A stretch of 64,000 nt of DNA, taken from assembly GCF_001187505.1 (NCBI RefSeq), contig NZ_CP012150.1, forward strand, positions 6,668,048 through 6,732,047, read 5' to 3'. The position numbers and the translations under genes were made by a program. Shown here piece by piece: positions 18,339-28,081 of this stretch (position 1 is its first letter; every line of letters starts with the position of its first letter). The notes below the pieces were generated by a model. It searched no databases. It was given only the letters and a program-made list of their open reading frames with translations, and had not been told where the DNA came from. The stretch comes from Mycolicibacterium goodii. GTDB taxonomy: Bacteria > Actinomycetota > Actinomycetes > Mycobacteriales > Mycobacteriaceae.

Positions 18339-19682
18339 CGCTGCCGTGCTGCTGAGTTCGGGTCCGCGAGGCAGCATGGCGAGCATCGCCCACGGCGCGG
18401 GGACGGCGGAATCGGCGAGGCCGAGGTGCCGTGCGGTCTCGGCGTCGTGAATACCGTGCAGCACACCGCGATCGGTGAGCAGGTACAACGGACCGTGACC
18501 GCCCGCAAGTCCCGTGGCCTCGATGAGCGCGCTGCGCCCGGCGGGCACGCCGACCTCGTCGATGTTAGGACCTATGGAATCCGCTTGCGCCAGTTCGAGA
18601 GCCGGCTCGGCGAGAGCCTCACCCACGAGCAGTGACGAATGGTCCCTGCCGCGCGGATCCCAGGCCGCGCACAGCACCGACACGCGTTGGGACATCCCGT
18701 GCGGCACCGCGGGTGCGGCGAGGTTTTCGACGTGCGGCACCCCGGCGATCACGTCGGCGGGCAGCAGCGGCGGTTCACCGGCTGGCTGCGGGTAGCTGAA
18801 CCGGATCAGGTCGGCGACGACACCGTCGACGCGTTGCAGACCACCGGTGAGCACGACGAGGAACTCGTCGCCGCGATCCGGATCGTCGCCGGCCGCCCGC
18901 GACACCCGCACCACGGTTCCGACGGGCAGACCGCCCAGCGCGGCGGGTCCGACACCGCCCGCCCCGGGGATCGCCGGTGCGCGCACGCCAGGCGCCTCCG
19001 GCACACTGTCCAGCAGGGCCTGCGAAACCTCAATCGGTGCAACGCCTTCCAGCCGCAACGCCCGTACCACCGCGGCCTCGCGCAGATCCACCAGGGCCTT
19101 GCGGCCGTCGAACAGCAGATACGTCGGCACCGCGCCGCGCGCCGCGACGAGCAGTGCGCGGCCGCGGCGCAGGGGTGTCAGGGTCGAGCGGCCGGTGATC
19201 AGCGTCGTCGATTCGGCTGCCGGATCCTCACACAGGGTCCAGGTGACCTCCTCGGCGCGCAGCGGCGGATCGATGCGCGCGGGCGCGCCGGGGATACCGA
19301 CGAGTGGGCCGCGCGGCGCAGCGTTGATCGCGGCATCGTCGACCGCGACGGGGTCGGCCGGGTTCTGCACGATCAGGCGTGCCGACGCCAGATTGAGCAC
19401 GGGGTGCACGGTGTCGCCGATGCGCACGTAGAGCGCCCCCGAATTCCGTGCCAGCAGGATCGGTGCGTCACCCGGTGCGCTGCCGGGACGCACCAACACC
19501 AGAACGGCCGATACCACCAGCGCGAGCACCGTCACGACGCACCCGGCCGCGAACGAAACCGACTGCTCGCGCAGCGGATCGTCGATCATCCTCGCGTCGC
19601 CGCGCACCAGCGCGTGCATCGTCCGCCGGATCAGGAAGCGCTGCCCGCTGCGCGAAAGCCGCGTTACCGGTTGCCGTGCCAT
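18303..19682 (-). CDS. eccB4: ESX-4 core component EccB4
   Basis: The 459-residue protein begins MARQPVTRLSRSGQRFLIRR, the EccB start, has one membrane helix (about 43-66), and a large periplasmic part with a GALYVRIGDTVHPVLNLASARLI repeat and further repeats. EccB stabilises the ESX membrane complex and may span the periplasm. The start is ATG 19682 with a GGGGGAGAT ribosome site. The gene runs toward mycP4 and the two coding ends overlap by 36 bp; no terminator separates them. Confidence 0.94.
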   Translation of the reverse strand: MARQPVTRLSRSGQRFLIRRTMHALVRGDARMIDDPLREQSVSFAAGCVVTVLALVVSAVLVLVRPGSAPGDAPILLARNSGALYVRIGDTVHPVLNLASARLIVQNPADPVAVDDAAINAAPRGPLVGIPGAPARIDPPLRAEEVTWTLCEDPAAESTTLITGRSTLTPLRRGRALLVAARGAVPTYLLFDGRKALVDLREAAVVRALRLEGVAPIEVSQALLDSVPEAPGVRAPAIPGAGGVGPAALGGLPVGTVVRVSRAAGDDPDRGDEFLVVLTGGLQRVDGVVADLIRFSYPQPAGEPPLLPADVIAGVPHVENLAAPAVPHGMSQRVSVLCAAWDPRGRDHSSLLVGEALAEPALELAQADSIGPNIDEVGVPAGRSALIEATGLAGGHGPLYLLTDRGVLHGIHDAETARHLGLADSAVPAPWAMLAMLPRGPELSSTAASFVRDALAPAS

Positions 19683-19766
19683 ATCTCCCCCGGGTCTGAC
19701 CCTAACCCGGCTGCGACCGCGGTCGGTGCGGTGATTTCGCCGTCCTGTGGACTGAAACGAAGCCCG

Positions 19767-20327
19767 TCAGTCCCCGCGCTGGCGCTGCCGGTAGGCCGCG
19801 ACGTGCTGGCGGTTGCCGCAGTTGCCGGTGTCACAGAACCGCTTCGACCGGTTCTTCGACAGGTCGGTGAGCACCGCGTCGCAGTCGGGGGCCGCACAGA
19901 TCTTGAGCCGGCGCAGTTCACCGCCACGGATCACGTCGGCTACCGCCATCGCGATCTCGGCGCCCATGCGCTGCCACAGCGGATCGTCCACCGACGCCAG
20001 GTGCAGGTGCCACGCGGGCATCTCCGGGTGCCGGGTGAGCCACGGTGCGGCCTTGGTCTCGCTCAGCAGGGCATTGACCAACCGGACCGTCTTTTCCTCG
20101 TCGTCGGCGGCGTCCCAGATCACGCCGAGGCGCTTGCGCAGCCGGTGCACCGCCCGCAGTTCGGCGTCGTCGCGATCGCGCCGGCCGGTCCACCCGAAGT
20201 GGTCCAGATACGCGTCGAGGGCCTGCATGTCGGCAAGTTGATCGCCGTCCACACGGTCGCTGTTGACCAGCACGGCGGCGGCGTGGAGTGTGATCTCCGT
20301 GTCATGAGTGAAAATCATTTGACTCAT
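19767..20327 (-). CDS. CGNR zinc-finger/ABATE-domain regulator
   Basis: The 186-residue protein has an ABATE-type N-terminal domain (LHAAAVLVNSDR ... LDAYLDHFGW) and a C-terminal CGNR zinc finger, CAAPDCDAVL followed by RFCDTGNCGNRQHVAAYRQR, with four cysteines for zinc. CGNR proteins are believed to be DNA-binding regulators. The start is ATG 20327, 5 bp after GGAAGG; ATG 20318 is possible. The start codon itself lies in one of several TCATGA motifs shared with the divergent exporter gene, which suggests autoregulation. Confidence 0.85.
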   Translation of the reverse strand: MSQMIFTHDTEITLHAAAVLVNSDRVDGDQLADMQALDAYLDHFGWTGRRDRDDAELRAVHRLRKRLGVIWDAADDEEKTVRLVNALLSETKAAPWLTRHPEMPAWHLHLASVDDPLWQRMGAEIAMAVADVIRGGELRRLKICAAPDCDAVLTDLSKNRSKRFCDTGNCGNRQHVAAYRQRQRGD

Positions 20328-20376
20328 GACTCCCTTCCGCTCTAGCGTCATGACCAAAGCCAATTTTACTCATGAC
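20301..20376. promoter_or_regulatory. Repeated GTCATGA operator-like motifs between CGNR gene and EamA exporter
   Basis: The 9-mer ACTCATGAC, or its complement GTCATGAGT, occurs at 20301-20309, 20322-20330 and 20368-20376, with a related GTCATGACC at 20347-20355. The outer copies extend to ATTTT(C)ACTCATGACACG in opposite orientations. They cover the 71-bp divergent intergenic region and the first codons of the regulator gene. I infer a multi-site operator for the CGNR protein controlling both genes. Confidence 0.6.
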
Positions 20377-20398
20377 ACGCTCTTGGGGAGGTGTACCG

Positions 20399-21448
20399 AT
20401 GGCCACCGCGACCAGTTCTGCCCGCTTCGATTCGACCACAACCGGGAACCAGTTCCGACTCGGCCTGCTGTTCGCCGTCAGCTCCGCGCTGGCCTTCGGG
20501 TCATCGGGGCCGTTCGCCAAAGCCCTCATCGAGGCCGGTTGGAGCCCGACCGCCGCGGTGACCGCACGGCTGGCCGGCGGCGCGCTGCTCATGGCGATCT
20601 TCGCCAGCTTCGCCCGTCCCGGTTGGGTCAGGGAAGCCATCCAACACCGGCGTACCGTCATCGCCTACGGGCTGATCCCGATCGCCGGCGCGCAGTTCTT
20701 CTACTACAACGCCGTCGCGCATCTGTCGGTCGGCGTGGCACTGCTGCTGGAGTACACCGCACCCGTCCTTGTCGTCGGCTGGGTGTGGGCCGCCACCAAG
20801 CAGCGTCCCAGCGCGGGCACGTTCGGCGGCGTCGCCTTGGCCGTCGTCGGGATCATGCTCGTACTCGACGTGTTCAGCGGCACGCACATCAACCTCGTGG
20901 GCGTGGGCTTCGGCCTCGCGGCCGCGGTGTGCGCGGCGTGCTACTTCATGATGTCCAACAAGGTCGGTGGTGACGGCGACGGCCTGCACCCCTACAGCCT
21001 GGCCGCGGGCGGCCTGGTCGTCGGCGCGGTCACGGTCGCGGCGATCGGCGCCACCGGCATCATGCCCATGACGTTCACCACCAACGCCGTGAAGCTCGCG
21101 GGCTTGCACACCTCGTGGGTGGTGCCGGTGATCGCCCTCGGGCTGATCCCGACCGCGCTGGCCTACTCGCTCGGCATCATCGGCATCGCCCGGCTCAAGC
21201 CGCGGTTCGCGTCGCTGGTCGGGTTGTCCGAGGTGATGTTCGCGGTGATCATCGCCTGGATCATGGTCGGCGAGGCGATGACACCCATCCAGGCCGTCGG
21301 CGGCGCGGTGGTGCTGCTCGGTCTGGCGCTGGCCCGGCAGGGTGACCGCAGCGAGCGCGACCGGCTCTCGGCGGAGATTTCCGACGCGTGCTGGCCAGAA
21401 ACGCCTGCACACGACGCGGCATCGGAAAGAACGATTAGCCGTGGCTAA
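20399..21448 (+). CDS. EamA/DMT-family transporter
   Basis: The 349-residue membrane protein has ten hydrophobic segments arranged as two EamA repeats (FRLGLLFAVSSALAFGSSGP and LVGVGFGLAAAVCAACYF begin the halves), as in drug/metabolite exporters. The start is ATG 20399, 8 bp after GGGGAGG. It is divergent from the CGNR regulator gene and shares its repeated motifs, so export of a compound sensed by that regulator is likely. The substrate is not predictable. The C-terminus has a soluble, charged tail of about 40 residues. Confidence 0.88.
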   Translation: MATATSSARFDSTTTGNQFRLGLLFAVSSALAFGSSGPFAKALIEAGWSPTAAVTARLAGGALLMAIFASFARPGWVREAIQHRRTVIAYGLIPIAGAQFFYYNAVAHLSVGVALLLEYTAPVLVVGWVWAATKQRPSAGTFGGVALAVVGIMLVLDVFSGTHINLVGVGFGLAAAVCAACYFMMSNKVGGDGDGLHPYSLAAGGLVVGAVTVAAIGATGIMPMTFTTNAVKLAGLHTSWVVPVIALGLIPTALAYSLGIIGIARLKPRFASLVGLSEVMFAVIIAWIMVGEAMTPIQAVGGAVVLLGLALARQGDRSERDRLSAEISDACWPETPAHDAASERTISRG

Positions 21449-21457
21449 GCATTTTGT

Positions 21458-22135
21458 GTGACGATGGCGATCGTGATCTCGCTCCGGAAGTCGGCCCGGG
21501 TGGCCGCGTTCGCCTCAGCAGTCCTGTGCGCCGGTGCCGTGCTGGCCACAGGCCCCGCCCCGGTCGCCTCCGCCGAACCCTGCTCCGACATCGAGGTGGT
21601 GTTCGCCCGCGGCACCAGTGAGCCCGCCGGCATCGGCCGCGTCGGTCAGGCGCTGACCGATGCGATACGCAATCAGGTCGGTGGCCGCACGGTCAGCACC
21701 TACGGCGTGAACTACCCCGCCACCTACGATTTCCTGGCCGCGGCCGACGGCGCCAACGACGCCACCAATCGGATCGCGACGTTGGCCGAGCAGTGCCCGT
21801 CGACGCGCGTCGTCCTGGGCGGCTATTCGCAGGGCGCCGCGGTGGTCGACATGCTGCTGGGGATCCCGCCCCTGGGCAACAAGGTCGGCAGCTTCGGTTC
21901 TGCCCCGCCGCTGCCCGGCAACCTCATGAACAACGTCGCGGCCATCGCGGTGTTCGGTAACCCGTCGGCGAAGTTCGGCATCCCGGTCACCAGCCGGTTC
22001 GGTGGCCGCGCGATCGACGCGTGCAGTGACGGCGACCCGATCTGCTCCGACGGCCGGAACCCGTTCGCGCACACGCACTACGAGAGCTCCCCGTTCATCC
22101 CACAGGCCGCAGGCCTGATCGCGGGTCTGGTCTGA
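21458..22135 (+). CDS. Cutinase family serine esterase/lipase, copy 1 (Culp-like)
   Basis: This is a 225-residue secreted alpha/beta hydrolase: signal peptide (residues 1-39, ending ASAEP), conserved CSDIEVVFARGTSEPAGIG, nucleophile Ser124 in GGYSQGAAV, and a C-terminal DGDPIC ... AHTHYE giving the Asp and His. Four cysteines suggest two disulfides. Mycobacterial cutinase-like proteins hydrolyse medium-to-long-chain esters rather than cutin. The start is GTG 21458 (ATG 21464 or GTG 21473 possible). It is the first of three tandem copies. Confidence 0.9.
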   Translation: MTMAIVISLRKSARVAAFASAVLCAGAVLATGPAPVASAEPCSDIEVVFARGTSEPAGIGRVGQALTDAIRNQVGGRTVSTYGVNYPATYDFLAAADGANDATNRIATLAEQCPSTRVVLGGYSQGAAVVDMLLGIPPLGNKVGSFGSAPPLPGNLMNNVAAIAVFGNPSAKFGIPVTSRFGGRAIDACSDGDPICSDGRNPFAHTHYESSPFIPQAAGLIAGLV

Positions 22136-22172
22136 GGGATTCACGGGCCGAGTTCCGCAGTTAATATGCTGT

Positions 22173-22856
22173 GTGGCCCTTGATCTTGTTTTTCCTCGCC
22201 TCCGGCTCGTCGCGGCTGCCGCACTGATCGCGACCGCCATGCTCGCTGTTCCGCTCGCGGCGCAGCCATCCACGGTCGCCCTCGGTCCGGTCGGCATGGC
22301 GCGGGCCGCCGACTGTCCCGACATCGAGGTCGTCTTCGCCCGCGGCACCGACGAATCCCCCGGGATCGGGCGCATCGGCAACGCGTTCGTCAGTGCCCTG
22401 CGCGGCAAGGTCGGTGGGCGGTCGGTGGGCACCTACGCGGTGAACTACCCGGCCAACTACGACTTTCTGGCCGCGGCCGACGGTGCCAACGACGCCAGCG
22501 CCCACATCCAGTGGATGGTCAACAACTGCCCGAACACCCGCCTGGTGCTGGGCGGCTACTCGCAGGGCGCAGCCGTGATCGACGTGATCGCGGCGGTGCC
22601 GTTCCCGGCCATCGGTTTCACCTCGCCGCTGCCCGCCAATGTTCCCGAGCATGTGGCCGCGATCGCGGTGTTCGGCAACCCCTCGGCGAAACTGGGCCTG
22701 CCGCTGACCGCCAGCCCGGTGTACGGTCCACGCGCGATCGACCTGTGCAATCCGGGTGATCCGGTGTGCACGAGCGGTGACAACGTGCCCGCACACCGCG
22801 CCTACGACGGCGCCCCGGCCAACGACGCCGCCAATTTCGTGGCCGGATTGCTGTAA
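22173..22856 (+). CDS. Cutinase family serine esterase/lipase, copy 2 (Culp-like)
   Basis: The 227-residue secreted hydrolase has a signal peptide (about 1-45, ending GMARAAD), CPDIEVVFARGTDESPGIG, nucleophile Ser130 in GGYSQGAAV and C-terminal NPGDPVCTSG ... PAHRAY for Asp and His. It is very similar to copy 1 over the core. GTG 22173 follows a TAATAT -10 box (22162-22167) by five bases, which predicts its own nearly leaderless promoter rather than read-through from copy 1. Confidence 0.9.
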   Translation: MALDLVFPRLRLVAAAALIATAMLAVPLAAQPSTVALGPVGMARAADCPDIEVVFARGTDESPGIGRIGNAFVSALRGKVGGRSVGTYAVNYPANYDFLAAADGANDASAHIQWMVNNCPNTRLVLGGYSQGAAVIDVIAAVPFPAIGFTSPLPANVPEHVAAIAVFGNPSAKLGLPLTASPVYGPRAIDLCNPGDPVCTSGDNVPAHRAYDGAPANDAANFVAGLL

Positions 22857-22918
22857 CTTCTGCATCCCCGTCAAAAAGGCCGGTGGCCGCGCCGATCTTG
22901 TCCGCTACGATCGCTTAG

Positions 22919-23611
22919 GTGGTCGAACATTCCAGCAGCCGCAAGCTTCTGAAGTGGATTTCCGCGGTCGTGATCGTCGCGGCGACCGCCGTGGGTCTCG
23001 CGGTCACCCCGACGGTGACAACCCGAGGTCTGCCGAGGGCCGGCGCGGCCCCGTGCGCCGACGTCGAGGTCATCTTCGCCCGCGGACGCACCGAACCGGC
23101 AGGCGTCGGCACCCTCGGCAATGCGTTCATCAACGCGCTGCGTCCCAAGGTGAAGAAGACCCTGGATGTCTACGCGGTGAAGTACCCCGCCGACACCGAG
23201 GTGGACATCGGCGCCAACGACATGAGCAACCGCATCAAGTACATGATGGACAACTGCCCCAACACCCGGCTCGTGATCGGCGGGTACTCCCTGGGCGCCG
23301 CGGTCGCCGACGTGGTGCTGGCGGTGCCGTTCACCGCGTTCGGGTTCAAGAACCCGCTGCCCGCGGGCGCCGATCAGCACATCGCCGCGGTGGCGCTGTT
23401 CGGCAACGGCGCGGCCTGGGTCGGCCCGATCACCAATTTCAGCCCGGTGTATCGCGACCGCACCATCGAGCTGTGCCACGGCGCCGACCCGATCTGCAAC
23501 CCGGCCGACCCGAACACCTGGGAGAACAACTGGCCCGACCACCTCGCGGGCGCCTACATCGATGGTGGGATGGTCAACCAGGCCGCGGACTTCGTCGCGG
23601 GCCGGCTCTAA
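22919..23611 (+). CDS. Cutinase family serine esterase/lipase, copy 3 (divergent)
   Basis: The 230-residue protein has a membrane/signal segment (13-32), [19 protein letters not shown], nucleophile Ser124 in GGYSLGAAV (Leu instead of the usual Gln), and Asp/His in GADPICNP ... DHLAGAY. It is more diverged from copies 1 and 2, and the Gln-to-Leu change next to the nucleophile touches the oxyanion hole. GTG 22919 is seven bases after TACGAT (22906-22911), again predicting a leaderless mRNA. Its stop overlaps the convergent truA stop by 4 bp. Confidence 0.88.
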   Translation: MVEHSSSRKLLKWISAVVIVAATAVGLAVTPTVTTRGLPRAGAAPCADVEVIFARGRTEPAGVGTLGNAFINALRPKVKKTLDVYAVKYPADTEVDIGANDMSNRIKYMMDNCPNTRLVIGGYSLGAAVADVVLAVPFTAFGFKNPLPAGADQHIAAVALFGNGAAWVGPITNFSPVYRDRTIELCHGADPICNPADPNTWENNWPDHLAGAYIDGGMVNQAADFVAGRL

Positions 23612-24480
23612 CCGATGGTGCGCACGTCGCGCGTGACGACGTTGCGCGCCGCCAGTTCGTCGTCCGGCGGGTAGTCGACGGCCACCAGGGTGAGCCCCCG
23701 CGCCGGAGCGGCCGGGAACTCGCTGGATCGGCTTGTCGTACCGAGGAGTTCGGCGGTCCACTCCGGTGAGCGCCGCCCCTCCCCCACCTTCAGCAGCGCG
23801 CCGACGAGCGAGCGGACCATGTTCCAGCAGAACGCGTCGGCGGTGACGTACGCCGTCACGTAGTGGCCGCGCTCGCCGTGCCGCACCCACTCCAGGCGCT
23901 GCAGGTCCCGGATCGTGGTGGCTCCGGCGCGGTGACGGCAGAACGCCGCGAAGTCGTTGAGCCCCAGCAGCTCCTGCGCTGCGGTGTTCATCGCGTCGAT
24001 GTCCAGCGCACGCGTCCACGGTGTCACGAACCGCGTCTCCTGCGGTTCGGGCCCGTACGGCGCGGTGGTCAGCCGGTAGACGTAGTGACGACGCAGGGCG
24101 GAGAACCGCGCGTCGAAACCCGCTGGGGCGCGCACGATGTCACGCACCCGCACATCGGGCGGCAGGAAGCCCGCCAGGCGGCGTACGAGTGGCGTGAACT
24201 CGGTATCGGTCTCACGCGCGTGCCGCGGATAGGCGTGCGGCAGCGCGGCGGCCGGGACGTCGACATGTGCGACCTGTCCCGTCGCGTGGACGCCGGTGTC
24301 GGTGCGGCCGGCGACCCGCGTCACCACGGGCGTGCGGAACACCGTCGTCAACGCCTCGTCGATCACCCCGGCGACCGTACGCTGTCCGGCCTGCACCGCC
24401 CAGCCCGCGAAATTCGTGCCGTCATAGGCGATGTCGAGCCGAAGACGAACATGCCCGCCACCGGATTCGATGGCGGGCAT
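23608..24480 (-). CDS. truA: tRNA pseudouridine(38-40) synthase TruA
   Basis: The protein of about 290 residues has the TruA core: [19 protein letters not shown], catalytic Asp in [32 protein letters not shown], and [16 protein letters not shown]. It modifies the anticodon stem of tRNAs. The start is uncertain: ATG 24480 lies inside the stem of a hairpin at 24449-24482, just after rplQ; ATG 24513 would overlap rplQ, and the reading from 24627 is not credible. It is the last gene of the ribosomal/rpoA operon. Confidence 0.92.
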   Translation of the reverse strand: MPAIESGGGHVRLRLDIAYDGTNFAGWAVQAGQRTVAGVIDEALTTVFRTPVVTRVAGRTDTGVHATGQVAHVDVPAAALPHAYPRHARETDTEFTPLVRRLAGFLPPDVRVRDIVRAPAGFDARFSALRRHYVYRLTTAPYGPEPQETRFVTPWTRALDIDAMNTAAQELLGLNDFAAFCRHRAGATTIRDLQRLEWVRHGERGHYVTAYVTADAFCWNMVRSLVGALLKVGEGRRSPEWTAELLGTTSRSSEFPAAPARGLTLVAVDYPPDDELAARNVVTRDVRTIG

Positions 24481-24482
24481 GT
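24449..24482 (-). terminator. 12-bp hairpin at the rplQ-truA junction
   Basis: The arms 24449-24460 and 24471-24482 (ACATGCCCGCCA and complement) pair perfectly around a 10-nt loop. It begins 18 bp after the rplQ stop and contains the likely truA ATG in its arm. There is no T-run. It could weaken transcription into truA or hide its start codon, lowering truA relative to the ribosomal genes. Confidence 0.6.
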
Positions 24483-24499
24483 CGCGAGTGTCCTCAGGA

Positions 24500-25015
24500 C
24501 TACTTGGTGTCATCCTTGGCTTCGGCCTCGGTGGCCTCTTCGGCGGGAGCCTCGGTGGCCTCCTCGGCGGGAGCCTCAGCCTTCTCGTCGGCCTTCTCGT
24601 CGGCCTTGGCCTGCGAAGCAGCCGCACGACGAGCCCGGTTCGCCTCGTCGGTCACGGTCTTCTCCCGCACCAGCTCGATGACCGCCATGGGGGCGTTGTC
24701 GCCCTTGCGGTTCTCGACCTTGATGATGCGGGTGTAGCCGCCGTTGCGATCGGCGTAGAACGGACCGATCTCCGCGAACAGGGTGTGCACGACATCCTTG
24801 TCGCGGATCTTCTTCATGACCTCACGCCGGTTGTGCAGAGCGCCCTTCTTGGCGTGGGTGATCAGCTTCTCCGCGTACGGCCGCAGCGCGCGTGCCTTCG
24901 GCTCGGTCGTCTTGATCCGGCCGTGCTCGAACAGCGACGTGGCCAGGTTGGCCAGCAGCGCGCTCTGGTGCGAGGACGACCCGCCGAGGCGAGGGCCCTT
25001 GGTGGGCTTGGGCAT
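24500..25015 (-). CDS. rplQ: 50S ribosomal protein L17
   Basis: The 171-residue protein begins [17 protein letters not shown] and has the L17 core through about residue 118 ([46 protein letters not shown]). A 50-residue Ala/Glu/Lys-rich tail with repeated APAEEATE units follows, as in other mycobacteria. It is part of the large subunit near the exit tunnel. ATG 25015 has an AGGAGAA site. It follows rpoA by 73 bp, which include a GGGGCCGGCCCC palindrome (25033-25044). Confidence 0.97.
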   Translation of the reverse strand: MPKPTKGPRLGGSSSHQSALLANLATSLFEHGRIKTTEPKARALRPYAEKLITHAKKGALHNRREVMKKIRDKDVVHTLFAEIGPFYADRNGGYTRIIKVENRKGDNAPMAVIELVREKTVTDEANRARRAAASQAKADEKADEKAEAPAEEATEAPAEEATEAEAKDDTK

Positions 25016-25088
25016 TGCGACTTCTCCTAGATGGGGCCGGCCCCCGTATCAGGTAGGACCGGGACGGATTCTCTTTCGAGAACTGTGG

Positions 25089-26180
<1,092 letters not shown>

Positions 26181-26200
26181 CTATTTGATGCCGTCTGGGT

Positions 26201-26227
26201 GTCCTCCCGCCGGGATGGCGGGAGGAC
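26201..26227 (-). terminator. 11-bp hairpin between rpsD and rpoA
   Basis: The arms 26201-26211 and 26217-26227 (GTCCTCCCGCC and complement) pair perfectly around a 5-nt loop, starting 8 bp after the rpsD stop. No T-run follows, and rpoA begins about 48 bp later. It may be a partial terminator or an RNA processing site that sets the ratio of ribosomal proteins to RNA polymerase. Confidence 0.6.
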
Positions 26228-26234
26228 AGTACTA

Positions 26235-26840
26235 CTACTTCGAGTAAAGCTCGACGATGAGCTGCTCGGTGAGCGGCACGTCGATCTGTGCGCGCTCGGG
26301 CAGCTGGTGGACCAGGATGCGCTGACGCTCACCGACGACCTGCAGCCACGACGGGATCGGGCGCTCGCCCGCGGTCTGCCGGGCCACCTCGAAAGGCAGC
26401 GTGTTGAGCGACTTCTCCCTGACATCGATGATGTCGTACTGCGAGACGCGGTAGCTGGGGATGTCGACCTTCACGCCGTTGACCAGGAAGTGGCCGTGGC
26501 TGACCAGCTGGCGCGCCATGCGACGCGTGCGGGCCAGACCGGCGCGGTACACGACGTTGTCCAGCCGGCTCTCGAGGATGCGCAGCAGGTTGTCACCGGT
26601 CTTGCCGGGCTGACGCACCGCCTCTTCGTAGTAGCGGCGGAACTGCTTCTCCATGACGCCGTAGCTGAAACGCGCCTTCTGCTTCTCCTGGAGCTGCAGA
26701 CGGTATTCGCTCTCCTTGATCCGCGCGCGGCCGTGCTGGCCGGGCGGGTAGGGGCGCTTCTCGAACGACTGGTCTCCGCCGACGAGGTCGACACCGAGAC
26801 GGCGCGACTTGCGGGTGGCGGGTCCGGTATAACGAGCCAT
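26235..26840 (-). CDS. rpsD: 30S ribosomal protein S4
   Basis: The 201-residue protein begins MARYTGPATRKSRRLGVDL and has the S4 core YPPGQHGRARIKESEYRLQL and the S4 RNA-binding domain RLDNVVYRAGLARTRRMARQ followed by VSHGHFLVNGVKVDIPSY. It contains no cysteine, so it is the zinc-independent form. S4 starts 30S assembly and often autoregulates its operon. ATG 26840 has GGAGAGGAAC before it; upstream in-frame sequence belongs to the rpsK shadow. Confidence 0.98.
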   Translation of the reverse strand: MARYTGPATRKSRRLGVDLVGGDQSFEKRPYPPGQHGRARIKESEYRLQLQEKQKARFSYGVMEKQFRRYYEEAVRQPGKTGDNLLRILESRLDNVVYRAGLARTRRMARQLVSHGHFLVNGVKVDIPSYRVSQYDIIDVREKSLNTLPFEVARQTAGERPIPSWLQVVGERQRILVHQLPERAQIDVPLTEQLIVELYSK

Positions 26841-26865
26841 TTGTTGTTCCTCTCCTGACTCTCTC

Positions 26866-27282
26866 TTAGACCCGGCGCCGCTTCGGCGGACGGCAACCGT
26901 TGTGCGGCTGCGGGGTGACATCGGAGATCGTGCCCACCTCCAGGCCTGCGGCCTGCAGCGAGCGGATGGCGGTCTCACGGCCCGAACCCGGGCCCTTGAC
27001 GAACACGTCGACCTTCTTCACACCGTGCTCCTGCGCCTTGCGGGCAGCGTTCTCGGCGGCCAGCTGCGCGGCGAACGGGGTGGACTTACGCGAGCCCTTG
27101 AAGCCCACGTGACCCGAAGAGGCCCACGCGATGACGTTGCCCTGGGGATCGGTGATCGACACGATCGTGTTGTTGAACGTGCTCTTGATGTGAGCGGCGC
27201 CGTGCGGGACGTTCTTCTTTTCCCTGCGGCGGGTCTTCTGGCCCTTCTTGGGGCCGGCTGCGGTCTTCTTTGCAGGTGGCAT
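26866..27282 (-). CDS. rpsK: 30S ribosomal protein S11
   Basis: The 138-residue protein has a basic N-terminus ([20 protein letters not shown]) and the S11 core: [40 protein letters not shown] and the conserved end [18 protein letters not shown]. It sits on the 30S platform. It lies 6 bp after the rpsM stop, with ATG 27282. Confidence 0.98.
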   Translation of the reverse strand: MPPAKKTAAGPKKGQKTRRREKKNVPHGAAHIKSTFNNTIVSITDPQGNVIAWASSGHVGFKGSRKSTPFAAQLAAENAARKAQEHGVKKVDVFVKGPGSGRETAIRSLQAAGLEVGTISDVTPQPHNGCRPPKRRRV

Positions 27283-27288
27283 GAGTGA

Positions 27289-27663
27289 TTACCTGGCCTT
27301 CTTCTTGCCGGCGATGGTGCGCTTCGGACCCTTGCGGGTACGAGCGTTGGTCTTGGTCCGCTGGCCGCGCACCGGCAGACCGCGGCGATGGCGCAGGCCC
27401 TGGTAGCAGCCGATCTCGATCTTGCGGCGGATGTCGGCCTGCACTTCGCGGCGCAGGTCGCCCTCAACCTTGAGGTTCGCTTCGATGTAGTCGCGCAGTT
27501 GGGTCACCTGATCGTCGGTCAGGTCCTTGGTGCGCAGGTTCTTGTCGATGCCCGTCGCAGCGAGAATCTCGTTCGAGCGGGTACGGCCGATGCCGTAGAT
27601 GTAGGTCAGCGCGATCTCCATGCGCTTGTCGCGCGGAAGATCGACGCCCACGAGCCTTGCCAT
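27289..27663 (-). CDS. rpsM: 30S ribosomal protein S13
   Basis: The 124-residue protein begins [20 protein letters not shown], with the helix-turn [19 protein letters not shown] and the basic end [20 protein letters not shown]. It contacts tRNA and the 50S subunit from the 30S head. ATG 27663 follows GAAGGAA. It is separated from rpmJ by 222 bp that contain two hairpins, an unusually long spacer for this operon. Confidence 0.98.
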   Translation of the reverse strand: MARLVGVDLPRDKRMEIALTYIYGIGRTRSNEILAATGIDKNLRTKDLTDDQVTQLRDYIEANLKVEGDLRREVQADIRRKIEIGCYQGLRHRRGLPVRGQRTKTNARTRKGPKRTIAGKKKAR

Positions 27664-27739
27664 GTGGCGGTATTCCTTCTTCTATGCGGAGGTCTGATCC
27701 CAGTCCGTTCCCGGGCGGGCCCGCCTGGGCCTTTCCGAG

Positions 27740-27782
27740 GTCCGGCCTCCGTACCGGACGTGCTGAGCGGCCTATCCGCTCA
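27740..27782. other. Two small hairpins in the rpmJ-rpsM spacer
   Basis: GTCCGG (27740-27745) pairs with CCGGAC (27754-27759), and TGAGCGG (27764-27770) pairs with CCGCTCA (27776-27782). The 222-bp spacer 27664-27885 has no credible ORF. The position, ahead of rpsM on the minus strand, would suit a leader structure bound by a ribosomal protein such as S4, but this is only inference. Confidence 0.4.
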
Positions 27783-27885
27783 GTGGCGCTGGGAGGTCTG
27801 CATTCAGTTGTTCAGTTCGCCGGTGGTCGGCCAGGTCCTTGCGGAACGCGAACTATCTGCTCTTCGCGCAAGCGCTCATCGCGGA

Positions 27886-27999
27886 CTAACCTTGTCTCTG
27901 CTTGTGGCGCGGATCGCTGCAGATCACCATGACCCGCCCATGCCGGCGGATCACCCTGCACTTGTCGCAGATGGGCTTGACGCTCGGGTTCACCTTCAC
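27886..27999 (-). CDS. rpmJ: 50S ribosomal protein L36, zinc-ribbon form
   Basis: The 37-residue protein [20 protein letters not shown] ... [10 protein letters not shown] has Cys11, Cys14, Cys27 and His32, the zinc-binding set of the C+ type of L36. In mycobacteria such proteins can be replaced by Cys-free paralogues under zinc limitation; that second copy is not in this window. It starts at GTG 27999. It is too short for most ORF cut-offs, but the sequence is unmistakable. Confidence 0.95.
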
Positions 28000-28081
28000 G
28001 GCTTCTTCGATCCTTCTGATCTCTCGTTGACACGCGCACCCGCGCGTCAAGTTTCTCGTCGTTACCTGGTCGGGCTGTCTG

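Noticed and set aside
24481..24627. Upstream start of TruA at 24627
   Set aside because: It would overlap rplQ by 128 bp and adds a Pro/Arg-rich shadow sequence.
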